From contig NC_060252.1 in the NCBI RefSeq assembly GCF_921293095.1, positions 43,152,881 to 43,216,880 on the forward strand: a stretch of DNA of 64,000 nt, in the 5' to 3' direction. Under the pieces are notes generated by a model. That model searched no databases. It saw only the letters and a list, made by a program, of their open reading frames with translations, and had not been told where the DNA came from. Numbering within the stretch: the first letter of the stretch is position 1; each line of letters starts with the position of its first letter. This document shows positions 1 through 13,253 of this stretch, piece after piece. The position numbers and the translations under genes were made by a program. Source of the DNA: Ischnura elegans. Taxonomy: Eukaryota > Arthropoda > Insecta > Odonata > Coenagrionidae.

Positions 1-2479
1 TATAAAATGAAAATGCAACAATTACTTCTTGAATGTCATTGAAGTTTTCCGATCGTTCGTCATATTACTATTAAACTGTTCATATAGTCACATCGTGATG
101 ATAATATATCGTCGTGAACATACTTTTGTACTATTATTGCGACCGGCCCGCTATCATAAAATTTCCATAGGCTGTAATCTTATTAATTACCAGTAGAAGT
201 GCAGGGGAATGGATATTTTACACCTGTAAAATGTTATTTTAGGTTAAACTAGTTTCACAGAGGAACCGTGGCGATTGAAAATAATTTTTCCTTGGGAAAA
301 GATATTCGAGGCATATTTTCACAAAGCCTTCCCTTCATGATAGAAAAAAGGGTTACTGTGTTCATTTGCGATAGTTTATTTTAACGTAACAACGGTCATG
401 ACCAAATATTTCACCAAATAGTTAGCATCGACTCTTATGGGATCATCAATGCTTTGGTCGAAGTACTATCCTACCCAAGCATCCCCATTCCTGCCACACT
501 GCGCTCAACGCTCAGAACCAGTTATGCCCCCTCCAGTATATTTACAACCTCCTTGGTTTCAATACAGCATTCACGAAAGTCTAAGAAACATGTGCAATTC
601 ATAAAAATAGTGATCAGCATTATCTTTTGAAATAAAGCGTAATAGTTATCAAGAAAAACAAAGGTATGTACAAAATAAAGCTGCTACAGAAGATCTGAGA
701 TTTGATTTATTGGCCATTTTATAACAGTGAACAATAAGAACTGTGCTGAAGAATTTTGCAAGATCATGCAGAGTGTGCAATGTTGGTTAGTGTGCACATG
801 TAGTTTTGAAAAGTACCACAATATGTGAACAATTCTAAGAAATACTCCATGTTTTTGGTCACATCACAGCTCATTACCAGTCTTTTTTTTTGTTATTCAA
901 ATATTTGATGCAAATTGGATCTAAAAATGCTGTTTAGAATGTAAATTTTAAATTTATTTTATGATAAAAAATATTTCGACTCATAACATCTAGCCTAAAT
1001 TTTATGCTATGGTGATTGATGCTTCCTGACATGAATTAATGTCATGTACATCCACTATTGCAAACATGCAACCAGAGTTATTACTTTTAAACCAACATAA
1101 TTCTAAGGCTGTAGGAGGGTTAAATAGTTCCTTGTCTCTGGGCATACTCATCTCTTACATCAATGAGCAGAGTAATGTGTTCATCTCTTTTAAACTATCC
1201 AAATAAAAAGCTTAGGATGAGCAAGCCACTAACATCGCAAGGGTCCAAGAGAAGCTATTGCTCACAGCCTCGGTAACTTACTTGTATTCTGTGGGTCAGT
1301 TGTTTCTTTGCAACACTGATCCTCAGTGTGAGTTTGATTATAATTTTGAAAAATTTAATGTACACCATAAGTACAAAAATAAGAACTGGATAAATCAAAA
1401 AAATTGTTTTCCATTTTAATGGTGGATAACCTTGTGCCCGATAAGCAATTTTTCAAGTCCAAGAAATTACTATAGACAGATATTCATTAAGGCAACCACA
1501 TGCAAGTGCTTGTGAGGAAATGCGTTGAGAAATTTAAATGTTCCCATTTTGGCAGTGTATCATTATAATCAATGAGAAAATGTTAAAGACACATTTAAAC
1601 ATAGAAGACTGAGAGAATCACTCCATTTACTTTGCAGATATTTTTATGTTGTGTTGCAACATACCTTCCACAATAGTTCCCCGGGGCTATCAACATGGCA
1701 AGAGCATGGTCAAGCACTGATGTCAACTATGATGTGTATGTCCTTTTATCCCATAGCTCTCCATGGTGAATAATGGACCGCTTGAGAGCTCGTTTTGAAT
1801 GCTCCCAGTATTTCCAAACTAAACAATGCCTCATCCACTGTGGGCACTATCCAAGCCAATAAACTTAGTATCAGCAGGTAGTGATAATGGCAGGGTGGGC
1901 TGGGTTTTTGGTTGATTTAGGGGGATAGTATTTTTACGAAAGGCACTATTTCCATTTTATGCAAAGCCATCTCTTGAAAAATCACAGTTTTGAGTGTGTT
2001 TCATAGGAAAAGGGAAAATGTGTAGAGAAGTAAAGCCTGTTGCTCTCCCTCAACCAGTTATCCTTGGCTCTATCTTCATGGACAGTCAATGACAACTATG
2101 CTTGATAAAATTAGGTTTCTAGAAATTCAATTTTATCCAATGGTTCCAGCATGGGTACATTCACCTACATTATTTATTAAGTCCTCAATGAAGGCCCTTT
2201 TTAAAGCTTAAAAGAACCTACACCAGACTGACAAACAAATCAAATGTTCTAAAAATGAACTCAAAGAGATCTACTTGAGGTGTTGCAGCCAAACCCGATA
2301 ATGGCCTGTTTTTTTAAATTTAATGACTATGCAGGGGCCATACAAATACTTCATGCATTAAACTTCCGTAATAGATATACCAATCCTGATGCAGTCTTAA
2401 TGTTTTGTCATAATGACAGAGAGAATAAATAGGGAAACCTCAGATAGATGATATACAAAACTTTAGATGGAAGAACTTA
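1..2479. other. AT-rich noncoding DNA
   Basis: No open frame, splice pattern or repeat structure that I can support. Could be intergenic or a distal intron. Confidence 0.6.
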
Positions 2480-2487
2480 GTCTGTGC

Positions 2488-3195
2488 CAGTGGCGGCGCG
2501 TGCGTATACACATGTTAGCAAGTGCACACCCAAAGATGAATGAATTATAAAAGAAAACTATTCCTTTGCAACGAGAAGGATAAAACTCCTGTCTGCATAT
2601 GCTAGAAACATGAACGCTACAGCTTTTCGAATTCACCGCTCTACAAGTGTGCGATCCAGGGGCATCGCGCCGGGCCAAAGGCATTGGCCGGGTGCATTTT
2701 CAGTCTATGCGATCACTTGAGGGTGCTCTGGCGGGACGAAGTATGCGAGGGGGTATATGCAGTTCAAATGGGTGATGGGAGCAGACTCAAAACAATGCGA
2801 GTGCGCACGCGCATGTTTTTGGTGAGTGACTCGCAGGTAGTGTAGTGGTGTAGCCGCCACGTACACTACCTGCGCCCAGGATCCTAGTCCATCTACAGAG
2901 TCATCTGTAAGGCCGTATTCTACACTACTTCCTCATAGGATGTAAGGAAAGGAGAATGAATTTCGCCTACCGTCACTTGTAAAGGCGTGTTTAGAATAAT
3001 TATTTTCATGCATGCTAATATTATTTCTGTTCATGCAATTTTAAGGTTAGAATATGCCAGTGATATGTTTTGCTTGCTATGTATTCTATTACGACGAAAT
3101 ATGATGCTCATGGATTAGTATTAACATAATATAATTAAATCATCCTATATCTGCTCTAATGCACACCCTAGATAAATTAGCACCAGCCGCCAATG
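2488..3195. mobile_element. hAT-type nonautonomous element, 708 bp
   Basis: Terminal inverted repeats CAGTGGCGGCGCGTGC and CATTGGCGGCTGGTGC (13 of 16 match). A perfect 8-bp target duplication GTCTGTGC lies at 2480-2487 and 3196-3203, the length made by hAT transposases. No transposase frame remains. An internal 13-bp perfect hairpin stem lies at 2832-2844 and 2862-2874. Confidence 0.8.
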
Positions 3196-3203
3196 GTCTG
3201 TGC

Positions 3204-5799
3204 TTATCAGTCCCACCATGATTACACTACAAAGACTTGCGTTAAACATGGGTGCAAACAAAAACATTTTCATCTCCCAGTACGTTAAACACTTGCCATT
3301 CCAAAAAGAAGTGACCATTTTTACAGGTAAGCTTTATTGATGCAAAATAGGGTTAAATTACCTTATACACTGGATTTATATATGAGGTCAGCTTTGGCTT
3401 AGAGGCTCACATTCTTGCTCCTCTGTTTTTCATTGCTATCAAGTCCTCTTGTGGTATCTTCCAAACCTAAAATGAAATTCTGCTGAAATACAGTTCTTGG
3501 AAGTAAAAAATGTCTTGGTACAAAATACGAAAACATATTTACTCCTTCTGGTTTGAAAAGTAACAATATCAGATGTCGTTAAAAATGGATGATAAAAACC
3601 AAAAGAAGTAAAAGACAGCACACAAACAAGGAGTGAAGAGAATTCAGTGATACTCCAAGCTCTTAAGATGATAGTTCCACACCTAATGAACATCGCTGTC
3701 TTGGAGAGAGACACGAAATTATACAACACTTACATGGGCTACTCTTCAACATGAATTTTCACGGTTTTACAGGCAAATACAATGAAATACAAGTTCAATA
3801 CAATTGGTAAGATGCACACGGGTACCTCCTAATCCTTGAACTAATTACTGGCTCAGAAGCTACAACAAAAATTACGCCGGAGAAATAAAGACAATTCTAT
3901 AAATGTTGTACGGCTAACTTTAATAGGGATTTCCATACAATAGTTTTTCAAAATCATGAATATAGATACAAAATGAACAATATTCGTTTAAGACGCAACA
4001 ACCACACACGCATATTAGGTGACTATCTGAGATCAAGTTAATGTACCCATAAATATCGTTCGATGTTAAGATTTAATAATTATTGACAATTCTTATTACT
4101 TTGTAATCATATAAATTACTGAAAAAATCAAGAATCTACTTGGCAATGAGGTGAACATGATACATCAAACATCGAACGTGGACGTCTACAGAAATCCAGG
4201 CAATAGGATTTGAGAACGGAATATAAACCATAACTATCCAAAGGCATTATAATAAATGATATTTACCGACAAAATTGTAATCACCGGGATCATTGACAAG
4301 TAAATTCTCTTGTTTACAGGTTCACTTACAGTGCATACATATCACAACTGTGTTTTCAGTGCACATAAAAACAAAACAATGGTGAAAATGAGGTCCGAGT
4401 CAATTTTGGCGGGAGCACGGGAGGGAGGGTGAGGGTGCCCAATCCAGGTATTGTTACAACTGATTAGAACGGCATTCTTATAATGCTGCTCTCAGGATAG
4501 CATTACGTAGCTATACGAAGTAATAGCTGATAAGTTAATCACAATTTTTTCGATTATATTTCATCCCATTAAGGTCAGCTTGCTCGTGCAATTTTAAATG
4601 CTTATTGTTGGCGTAATAGAGTAGACATCATACCATTACATAGGTGGAGTGTACAATTGTTATGTATTAATTATCTATCATTGGTAGCTATCAGTCTGAC
4701 CGCGACTGTGCAGTGCTGAAGTTTGACCATTGCTGCAGGGTAATTATTTTTAGTTGAAGTCTTTTTATTGTTGTAAGAAAGGTACATATACTAAAAAAGG
4801 TGTTGCTTATATGGTGTCCCTTGTCCCAAGACTCACATTTCACCTTCAAGATTTTAACTTTTGTACACACATGACTGGTGGCTGTTGATCATAATTATCA
4901 CCTTTTTGAATTGTCTTAAGTCACTATCAGCACCATATTAATGCTGCAAATTTCATTCAATGTATAAAATGTACAGTAGGAGGCTATAGCAAATATGTTC
5001 ATTTCATATGAAAATTCAACTACGTGAGAAAACAAAAATAGTATATATTCTAGAAGTTCCAGACCCCTTGGTAAAAAGAATTGGTATGCAGGCATTGCCA
5101 TAATACCTGTGGCTCCTCATTGTTGGTGTATGGAGGATCAGTGATGAGGATTTGCCCCCTTACTGTTGAAGGAAGGTCAATGCCATTCCAGACCCCAGGC
5201 ATCACTACATTATATTTATATTCTATGATAAATCCATGATGGACATAGAATTTTCAAAGAGACATTCTATCAAGGAAATTGGGATTATTTGAAAGTCAGA
5301 AGCTTCATCCTCGTCTCTTCCACCAGTTACACAGAAAAGAAAAATTAATTGTTATCTTTCATGTTCCTCACATTTTTAATACACCTGCAAATCTCCTAGG
5401 ATAGATTGTAAGTCATTTGGGTGTGTGCAGCACACACAATGTAAGCATCAACCGTCTTCCATCCCTCTACTGATGCATGGAAAGTTCAAGGAATAAACAT
5501 CATATGTTGCAGCAATTAATTCTATTGCCTGAAATCACTATACATCTTGGTATCCCAAGTCAAAAAATGAAGGATTTTAAAGAAGAAAATGGCGTATTAA
5601 TTGACTAGTTCCCGTGGGATTAGCATGAAGATAGCCAAGCTCCTAGAATGCAGAACTTAGATAGCTGCATTTTTGGCGATGAAACTTTAAAAAATAGGAG
5701 TTTCGAAAAACTCTGGAAAAACAGCTGACTCAAAAATAAAAAAAAATGATGTTGGTATGTCTAAATTTTTGAGGATTTTAGGTAATATGGCAGTGTGCA
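3204..5799. other. AT-rich noncoding DNA
   Basis: Only short frames without supporting features. Nothing recognised. Confidence 0.55.
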
Positions 5800-5875
5800 T
5801 TGGTTTCACTTGGGATTTGAACCTTGAACCCTTGGATCAGTAGCCCAACACTTTATACCCACAAGAAAAACATGT
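5800..5875 (-). repeat. tRNA-derived SINE head
   Basis: On the minus strand, TAAAGTGTTGGGCTACTGA leads into a B-box-like GGTTCAAATCC. It resembles the SINE head at 20.6 kb. The A box is decayed. Confidence 0.45.
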
Positions 5876-6110
5876 ACTTTCCACAAATCACTATTGAAGT
5901 AATTTTTTCAATGTATTATTATTAAAAAAAAAACATTTCCCGATTTCCCAGAATTTAAATAAAGAGGGGCTTCAACTTAGAATCTGGTTTGTCTTGAATC
6001 CGTGCTAACACATATGGTAGGTATGAAAGGAACACTCCTACAAATAATTTCTAACCGTTTTATATACCAACATCTACCACATATAAACACCACAAATACA
6101 TCTATCCATG

Positions 6111-6290
6111 TCAGTCCCGGTGGCGTCAGTGTACAGTCCTCACCTGCTAATCCCAGGGTTGCGGCTTCAAATCCAGCCCAAATGGGTTTTTCACTCCTCA
6201 GGTCATGGGTGTTAGAAAAATTCTGTTGGTCTGGGCCCTGGAGAACCTACCAACTGGCTATACCATCTGGGATTCCCAGGGAAAAATAGG
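6111..6290 (+). repeat. tRNA-derived SINE
   Basis: The A-box-like GGTGGCGTCAGTG and B-box-like GGCTTCAAATCC are spaced as in a tRNA. They are followed by a non-tRNA body ending near an A-rich tail (AATAAAAATAG). The tRNA part cannot fold into a full cloverleaf, so this is not a functional tRNA gene. Confidence 0.6.
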
Positions 6291-6300
6291 TCACTAATAA

Positions 6301-9300
6301 AAATAGGACAGAATCGTCAAATTAAATAAATATATATTTATAAACACAAAAATAATAAAATATGGTATGGATGTTACGTGGGAAAAGGCTAGTAAGCCAC
6401 TCACAGAAAGGAGAACAGCTTCTCTTGATGAGCGAGTAGGTGTGTCCCTGTGGGTTTGATGCAAGGCTGGCCATGCATCAGAGCATGACCAGCCTTGGAG
6501 TCTGATATGGGATGGGTTTAAAAAAATACAGCACCACGAGAAGATAGGAAAATTAAAGAGCATCATGTTTAGGGAACAGAGATGGCAGGAGATATCACTA
6601 TGCTTCATGTAACATGGCATGCCATCTCATTCAGGAAATGACCTTGTCTTGTTGCCTCTTGAAAGACATTGAGGCAATGAAAAATTATGAGATTCTTTCA
6701 AAAAAGGATGGCTGTACGTACTCATCCATCACTACATGAACTTCACAGAGGTGCATGAAATTTTCTAAGGTATCCCACCACGTAAGTAACTCCATCTTCA
6801 TCAACATTTCGTTTACCAACTCTGTAATCATCCTCTGGACTACAGTGCGAGAAAGTTTAGAGAGTTGGTAATGAGAACATCAGCTAAGATGGAGTTACCT
6901 AGTGGGAGACCTGAGAAAGTCCATGCAATTGATTCTCCTGGAAAGCACTACATAGATCTTTCTGTACTGAGGTGACCGACAAAAAGGCAAAAATTTGCTG
7001 TGATTAAAATATGCAAATTTTGAGAGAAAAATCTATACTTTTCAGCTTATTATTTTGTCCAACACAACCACAAAAAGTCAAATGAAATAAAAATACAATC
7101 CTATAAATTTTCACTGAAATTAATCTCATTTAGAAATGCAAATCCATGAGGCATTTAGGTATGATGTAATAAGCTTGTTTTGAGAACAATCGTGCGACAT
7201 CTGACTTCATGTTAAAAAAGTTTGATTCATAAGTTGTAATGCATGTATATAAGAAGAAAGTAAATCTTTGTAATCCCTGAAAATAAATGTTACATCTTTA
7301 AAACTCAAACATTGCACAAAGGAGGACATAATTAACCCAACGCTGGCAAAGACAAAGTACGTAGGCAGTTACATGTGGGCGTACTATAGGTTTCAGAGGG
7401 TCTACAAATTTCTTCTCTTAGCTTTCTGGTGACCTGTTAACTAGAATGAGGGCTAAGATGACTTTCTATATCTCAATTCAGCTCAATGTTGAAAATTAAA
7501 TATGAAGTCTAGAAAAAATACAAGTTCAAATGGACCGCCATCTCTCCCATGTTTATATTGCTTAGGAAAGTATGAGGTATCAAAAAGGAGTAAAGCAATT
7601 TGCTGCTTCAACTTACAAAATTTGTACAAAGTTTCACCTAAAATATTATTGATGACAAGTTTCATCCATCATGGAGGATTATTAGGTTTGGTCATCGATA
7701 CCTAATGATGCCTGTGGTGGGATGTTAACGGTAGTCAATTCAAAAATATTTCAGTGACATATTCTGCACAGTTCAGTTATCACTTCAGCACTGTAATTTC
7801 AATAGGTCCAGCCTGGATGCACTTAACTCATGATCTTCCATATCCATAATAATCCATTAAGAAAAAAATCACAAAACCACACTGTATATTAAATTTTTGT
7901 TCAGATAAAAATATACAAGTAAGAAATGGGTTTGCATCAAAAGCATACAAAGTTTCAATTACTAGCTGGAAACCAACTTAAGATATTGGGTATAACCACA
8001 CACCCTCAGCCTAAGCACCGAGGTTTACAGTGAAATGAGAAAAATGGTAGATACTGATGCGTGGAATGACTCAACCAAAAGGTTGGGTTGGACAGATGTT
8101 GGTAGAGCTCACCCTGGACTAAGCCATAGGAGTGAGAATTTAGCATTTACAGGGTAGAAGGCCAATTCTTTTCCCAGGGTCACCTAGGACTTAGAATATT
8201 TTTATTTTGGCTTTGTACCTAAAGGCTTAATCCCTTATGTGATCCCTAGCACCCTCGATCAACTGCTGAATGCTATGCCTTACAGGCTACCATACTCAGA
8301 GTTAAGAAGGATTTTTATTGCTCCTTGCATATGTTGGGGATCTTGGTTCAAGTCCAGAGCAAGGTTGGTAAGCTGAGATCATACAAAGGCAACAGCACTT
8401 GTGATCATACAGTTAGTAACATTAAGATGACAATAGGCAGTATGTATGCATTTAACTCCAGAAAGTTGGCATTACAACCTGCTTAACGATAGACACAAAT
8501 AGGGAAAGTGAGAAAATAAAGTAAGAGGGAGTTTGCAATAATAGGAGGGGAGTCATGTAAAACATAATGGGAGACAAAATGGAGAAACAAGTACGAGAAT
8601 AAAAGAGTGCAGTCTTGCAACTTCAACCTGAAGATGTCAGCTGCGATGCCTATCCTGCATTAATCCAAGAATAAAAGTGGTTTTTATAGAGGTAAGTATT
8701 ACTAAGTCATACATTTTATAGCGGCATAAGTTACAGAAATGTAATTAAATCTGTAACACCTGAAAAAGTCAATACATAATAGAACTAAGGTTTTCCTTTC
8801 AGCTACAACCTTGTCAATATGGAAAACCTAGTTCAACCAGCGACTCCAAGAACTAGGTCAAAAATATGGGACTATGACAGTAACTTTTAATTACTGAATA
8901 ATAAAATTTCCTTTGAAGCGACAATTAAATGAAGAGATGGAATTTTATTGTTTTTAAAATTTATACATCATTAACAACAATACTTGTCCGCACCTGAGTT
9001 TCTCCCAAGAAATAACATCTTGTCAAAGAGGCGCTTCATCAACAATTAAGGGTCAGCCAAATGGGACCATTCTGCGTGTATTTTCAACAATACAAGTTAG
9101 TTTTTTAGCATCAAATGCTTTCTCTGTACAAACCACATCAGGCACTAAAACCAGTTATCACATGCAGCTATGGAAATCCATAACAACTCGATTCACATGG
9201 CTCAAGTAGATGCAAAAATGCCAACCACATCACTTCCGTAGGTGAATTATACATGGAGTTCATCTCCGCAAAATATTACACAATAGTCTACATAATAATG

Positions 9301-10285
9301 TACATAAAAACAACAAAAAAGAGTATGTGGTCATTGTTGTGCACACAGCCAAGTATAAAAATAGACTTTTCTCAAACTACCACCAGGTAATATTAATGGG
9401 CCCATAGAAACACCTAAAAGCTCAACTGCTTCACGGATGAGGGGAAAGATGCATGATGACAAGAGATGGTAAAATGAAGACAAAGACTTTCTCCCTTATA
9501 GGAAACCAAGAGAAATCCTCTACAAAGAGGACAAGGGTAAACATGACGACAACAGAAAAATGGACTGCACTGAAACTTGAAGGCCATGAAGCCATCATGG
9601 ATGTACCTGGAAAGAAAGTTAGGAGATAATTAGTTTTCAGGCAAGATATGGGAGAATTTTTTTAATTATAATTTTATTATCCCTTAAAAAATTTTTACTG
9701 ACCACAACCTTGAGCCTGAGACCATATTCATGTACCAAATTTGGCTGAATGAGAGGAAGGTATTGCTCCCGTGAGCAATTCTTTCCTCTCAATGAGCAGA
9801 AATCCCTCTTTGAGTTAATGAACTGGAACTCTCACGATATCATCAACTCATGAAAAGTGGGTGGAAACTTCAACCTTTTTTAATTTGTGAGAAAATGTGA
9901 GGATGAGGAAGATATATTTTTTACATTCCAACTTATCTTCCCCTTCCATACACTAAATCCTTTAAGAATTGTGATTTCATTCCTGAGTGAATGACCCCAT
10001 TCTAATGGCGTGAGTGAGCCAAGATTTGGCAGTGTTCATGCCCACATGCCAGTTTGAACATGAAATCATAGTAAATGATTAAATAATTCCTGGAGTATAG
10101 GTCATGTTGAATAATGCAAAAAGTAAATTAATTATGAAATTATAGTTGAGATGTGAAAGGTCTAGCCGGCAGGGTAGATAGGGGCATTAGCGAACGCTCC
10201 AACATCGCATAGAAATCGCATAATGAATGCTTCACCCTGGCCTTTAGGACTGCTATAAACATAATTTTTTGGGATAGGCATCTTG
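6301..10285. other. AT-rich noncoding DNA
   Basis: No gene supported. A lone B-box-like GGTTCAAGTCC at about 8345 could be another worn SINE. Confidence 0.5.
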
Positions 10286-10513
10286 CTATGCGAGTTTTCT
10301 AAATTTATTGATAAACACGTACAAATATATATTATGCACCAATTTGTGATTGGATGGATCAGGCATAGTCAAAATTCCAACTTCTTCACTTTCATGATAT
10401 GGATCTGAAATGTACTTGTTTGCAATCCACTTCAATTGATGCAAGTTAGTCCATTTATGCACTTCCATGAGTTGGACTGAGCAGGTGTTGAGACGGACAG
10501 GAAATAGAGGCAA
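10286..10513 (-). other. Orphan 75-codon open frame, possible alternative exon
   Basis: The minus-strand frame contains LMEVHKWTNLHQLKWIANKY and YISDPYHESEEVG. Its composition looks protein-like rather than random AT-rich DNA. It is preceded by a plausible acceptor (CACCTGCTCAG, exon side from about 10486) with the phase needed by exon 11 of the coiled-coil gene. I do not recognise a domain. It could be an exon, a relic of a mobile element, or chance. Confidence 0.2.
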
Positions 10514-11209
10514 GGTAGTTCAAGAAATCTGCATCAAAGTTATCATCAATCTTTCTTGTACAGAATCAGTGGTATAAACAAATCATGGTCATGGGGCCTG
10601 TTCAGTCCTCTCAAGGGGACTACCATGAGGACCTACAAATGGAGTTTTGACCTTGGTGCAGAGCTTAATCGAGGCTACAAGAGGTGATCATGCCTGTCAC
10701 AACACTAGGGGAATATGTATTCGTCAAATTCATTAAAGCAATATTGCTCTTCAGCTTTCCACCTCTCTATCTCTTGTGCGTGATTCAGCTGATAGTGGTT
10801 GGCAATAACTTAAGATGATGGATTGATAATAGTAAGCAAGCCAAGATCAATACAATGCTGGGTCAACTCATTTCATACAAGGAAACCCACTGATATTTAA
10901 AATTTAAATATTCATAAACAATAATATTGAGTAATACCACAGCATTCTATTGCTATGATGTGCATGATTCATCAAATTAGTTCAGATAACTGGTACTTCA
11001 CTTTTTCTTTAATTTCCTTGTTTAGGGTGGAGGCACTATGGGCACCCAACTTATAAATGTCCCTTGTCAGAATGGTCATAGTTTTAGGTGAAGGAATATA
11101 ATTTAGGATGAATATTGACATTAAAACCACAAATTACCAGCTGTCTAACCATAATCTCATTCTTATCTGTAAGTAGATATGCAAAGGGAGTAGTACATCT
11201 GTTTAACAT

Positions 11210-11462
11210 TGTAACGTTTCAATTAATTTCACTTCGTTTTCACGTTACTTTCAAACATTTTATTTCACTTTAAAATAATACAAACTCGGGAGCGAGGGAA
11301 CACCCGTCCGCCATAACTATCACAATCCGAGTCCCCTCTTTTCATCTCCTCCCGCGCCGTCAACAATCCCAACAATTACCTCACTCCACCTCTGCTGCTT
11401 ATTATTGCTTTTATTTCGTCACACCAACAACCAAAACAAACCACTCAAAATTACGTGTTACA
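11210..11462 (-). repeat. 3' LTR of the gag-only element
   Basis: 253 bp, TG...CA ends (element orientation). Contains the GC-rich segment around AATCCGAGTCCCC on the plus strand. Same sequence as the partner LTR as far as can be read. Confidence 0.88.
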
Positions 11463-11825
11463 TTTGCCCCATTGGAAAAGAAAATGGAATGACATGCAAT
11501 TTTCTTTTTCAAAGCCTTCAAAAACAAAGTATTATGGGTTACGGGCGTGGCCCCAACGCCTTCAGTTTTGAACTTCCCCCTTTCCATCACACAAACACAG
11601 TTCACTCCACTTCACACACCGGCATTTCATTATTCCATCTGTCACACTTCTCTTACTTATCACTCCCCTTCTCCGTTCACTTTACTCATTCATTCATCAC
11701 TGTCATCATTCATTCCAAGCATATAAATACCAACCATGCACTTAATAAACAATCAACAAACACTCCTGCAATCACCCATATCAAATTATTACACATGTAT
11801 TTACCCTCACTTTTCTCCTGTCATA

Positions 11826-12899
11826 TCACCCTTCCACCGTCTCTCCAGGGTGTAACCACTCTCGCCACCTATCTAATTGCCCCATTTTAAATTTTACTCT
11901 CCTCCTTTTCTCCTTCCTCCTTCTTCTCTTCACCCGACCTTCGTCCCTTCTTACGTTACCTTCACGTATCCTAAATATTCTCGCGATCCTCTCAGAGTCA
12001 CCTTCTCCTGCCGATCCAAGCTCGGTTATGTGACTGCTTCTTTCCGCCATCATGGAATTGACAAGGTGCTGTCGCTCCGGTTGGCGCTCCTCCGCTACAT
12101 TGTTTAGTGCAGGCCGCTGATCAGCTGATATCTCGCCCGGCCGGTGAACGTATCCATCGCCGCGAAAGTTTTTGTCTCGTCGTCCCTTTCTCTGCTGGCT
12201 CGACGCCTGCCACTCCTGCTGCTGCGACTTCCTCGAGTCCCATCCGTGCTGCTGGTTGTGCTGGAACGCGCCTCCCGACGTCCTCCACGCACTCTCCTCA
12301 CGGGGTCCTGATGTATGCCTCCCATCGAACGTCGGTACCTTCAACTGTACCGCGGATGTCATTGTGACGCTGGGTCTCGCGTCCCTCTCACGCACGATGT
12401 GTTGGACCGCCTCCTCATCCAGCCCAGCTGCCTTTGAGGTGGATTCTTGTCCTATCTCGTCCACCATCTTCCCGGGCACTTCCTCCGCTTGTTTTTCCTT
12501 TCTCCCCTCACATTCTCGCCGAAACGCCGCTAGCCCTTCGTTGATGCTTTTCATTGTCTCCTCCAACTTTTTGTCTCTTTCTTCTTGTTTACTATCTCGC
12601 CTCTCCCGTTCTGCTTTCCATTTTTTATCTCGACTCTCCCGTTCTTCTTCCCATTTTCTATTTCGACTCTTCTGTTCTTCTAGCATCTGTCTTAGTAGCA
12701 CCCGTAGGTCACTGTATCCTTGGTCCTGCGTCTCCATTTCAAACTCATGTGTCTCTATATCTACCCCTTCTTTTATTAAAAGTGGCTTTAAACGCTCCAG
12801 CAGCTCAAATTTCGCCCCTTGGGTCGTCGATCCCCGATCCCTCAACAAACTTTGTAAATCTACCTTTTTCAGTTCGTAAAATTTTTTCACTCCCGCCAT
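11826..12899 (-). CDS. Gag-like protein of the LTR element, 357 residues
   Basis: The internal methionine at 12899 (MAGVKKFYELKK) is preferred because the open frame extends upstream through the primer-binding site into the LTR. Residues 8-37 look like a SAP-type helix-turn-helix segment (LKKVDLQSLLRDRGSTTQGA). Residues about 70-130 are a highly charged coiled coil (EERESRDKKWKAERERRDSK). VPTFDG at 188-193 matches the usual entry to a Ty3/gypsy capsid, but the capsid core, zinc knuckle and pol that should follow are absent. The rest is Gln/Arg-rich and ends in a strongly basic tract (VKRRRRKEKRRRVKFK). The likely origin is a large internal deletion of a full element that left an open frame. 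Confidence 0.7.
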   Translation of the reverse strand: MAGVKKFYELKKVDLQSLLRDRGSTTQGAKFELLERLKPLLIKEGVDIETHEFEMETQDQGYSDLRVLLRQMLEEQKSRNRKWEEERESRDKKWKAERERRDSKQEERDKKLEETMKSINEGLAAFRRECEGRKEKQAEEVPGKMVDEIGQESTSKAAGLDEEAVQHIVRERDARPSVTMTSAVQLKVPTFDGRHTSGPREESAWRTSGGAFQHNQQHGWDSRKSQQQEWQASSQQRKGRRDKNFRGDGYVHRPGEISADQRPALNNVAEERQPERQHLVNSMMAERSSHITELGSAGEGDSERIARIFRIREGNVRRDEGRVKRRRRKEKRRRVKFKMGQLDRWREWLHPGETVEG

Positions 12900-12996
12900 C
12901 TTGAATTCCCGCTCTCTACGACGCGACTCGTTCCTCAGGCGTTCCGTGGTCTCGATCCTTTCGAGAAGTCGTGCCCTACACGTTGCGGCGCCAAAA

Positions 12997-13249
12997 TGTA
13001 ACGTTTCAATTAATTTCACTTCGTTTTCACGTTACTTTCAAACATTTTATTTCACTTTAAAATAATACAAACTCGGGAGCGAGGGAACACCCGTCCGCCA
13101 TAACTATCACAATCCGAGTCCCCTCTTTTCATCTCCTCCCGCGCCGTCAACAATCCCAACAATTACCTCACTCCACCTCTGCTGCTTATTATTGCTTTTA
13201 TTTCGTCACACCAACAACCAAAACAAACCACTCAAAATTACGTGTTACA
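12997..13249 (-). repeat. 5' LTR of the gag-only element
   Basis: 253 bp copy adjoining the tRNA-Lys-like primer-binding site at about 12974-12993. The LTR should carry the element's promoter, although no clear TATA box stands out. Confidence 0.88.
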
Positions 13250-13253
13250 ACAT

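Larger units (their letters stand above)
11210..13249 (-). mobile_element. Gag-only LTR retrotransposon (TR-GAG-like), young insertion
   Basis: Two 253-bp direct repeats (11210-11462 and 12997-13249) start TGTAAC and end GTTACA. They show no difference by eye. The element is flanked by the 4-bp duplication ACAT (11206-11209 and 13250-13253). On the minus strand the 5' LTR is followed, after 3 nt, by TGGCGCCGCAACGTG, a near match to a tRNA-Lys primer-binding site. The 3' LTR is preceded by a purine-rich AATGGGGCAAA. The 1.53-kb interior holds one gag-like frame and no protease, reverse transcriptase or integrase. It must therefore move with enzymes supplied by another element, probably of the Ty3/gypsy type. 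Identical LTRs imply recent insertion. Confidence 0.88.

Noticed and set aside
11405-11890. 161-codon plus-strand frame across the LTR
   Set aside because: Runs through LTR and untranslated element DNA; low-complexity Pro/Ser/His composition, no domain.
12172-12879. 235-codon serine/cysteine-rich plus-strand frame
   Set aside because: Antisense shadow of the gag-like frame, whose LTR and primer-site context fixes the minus strand.
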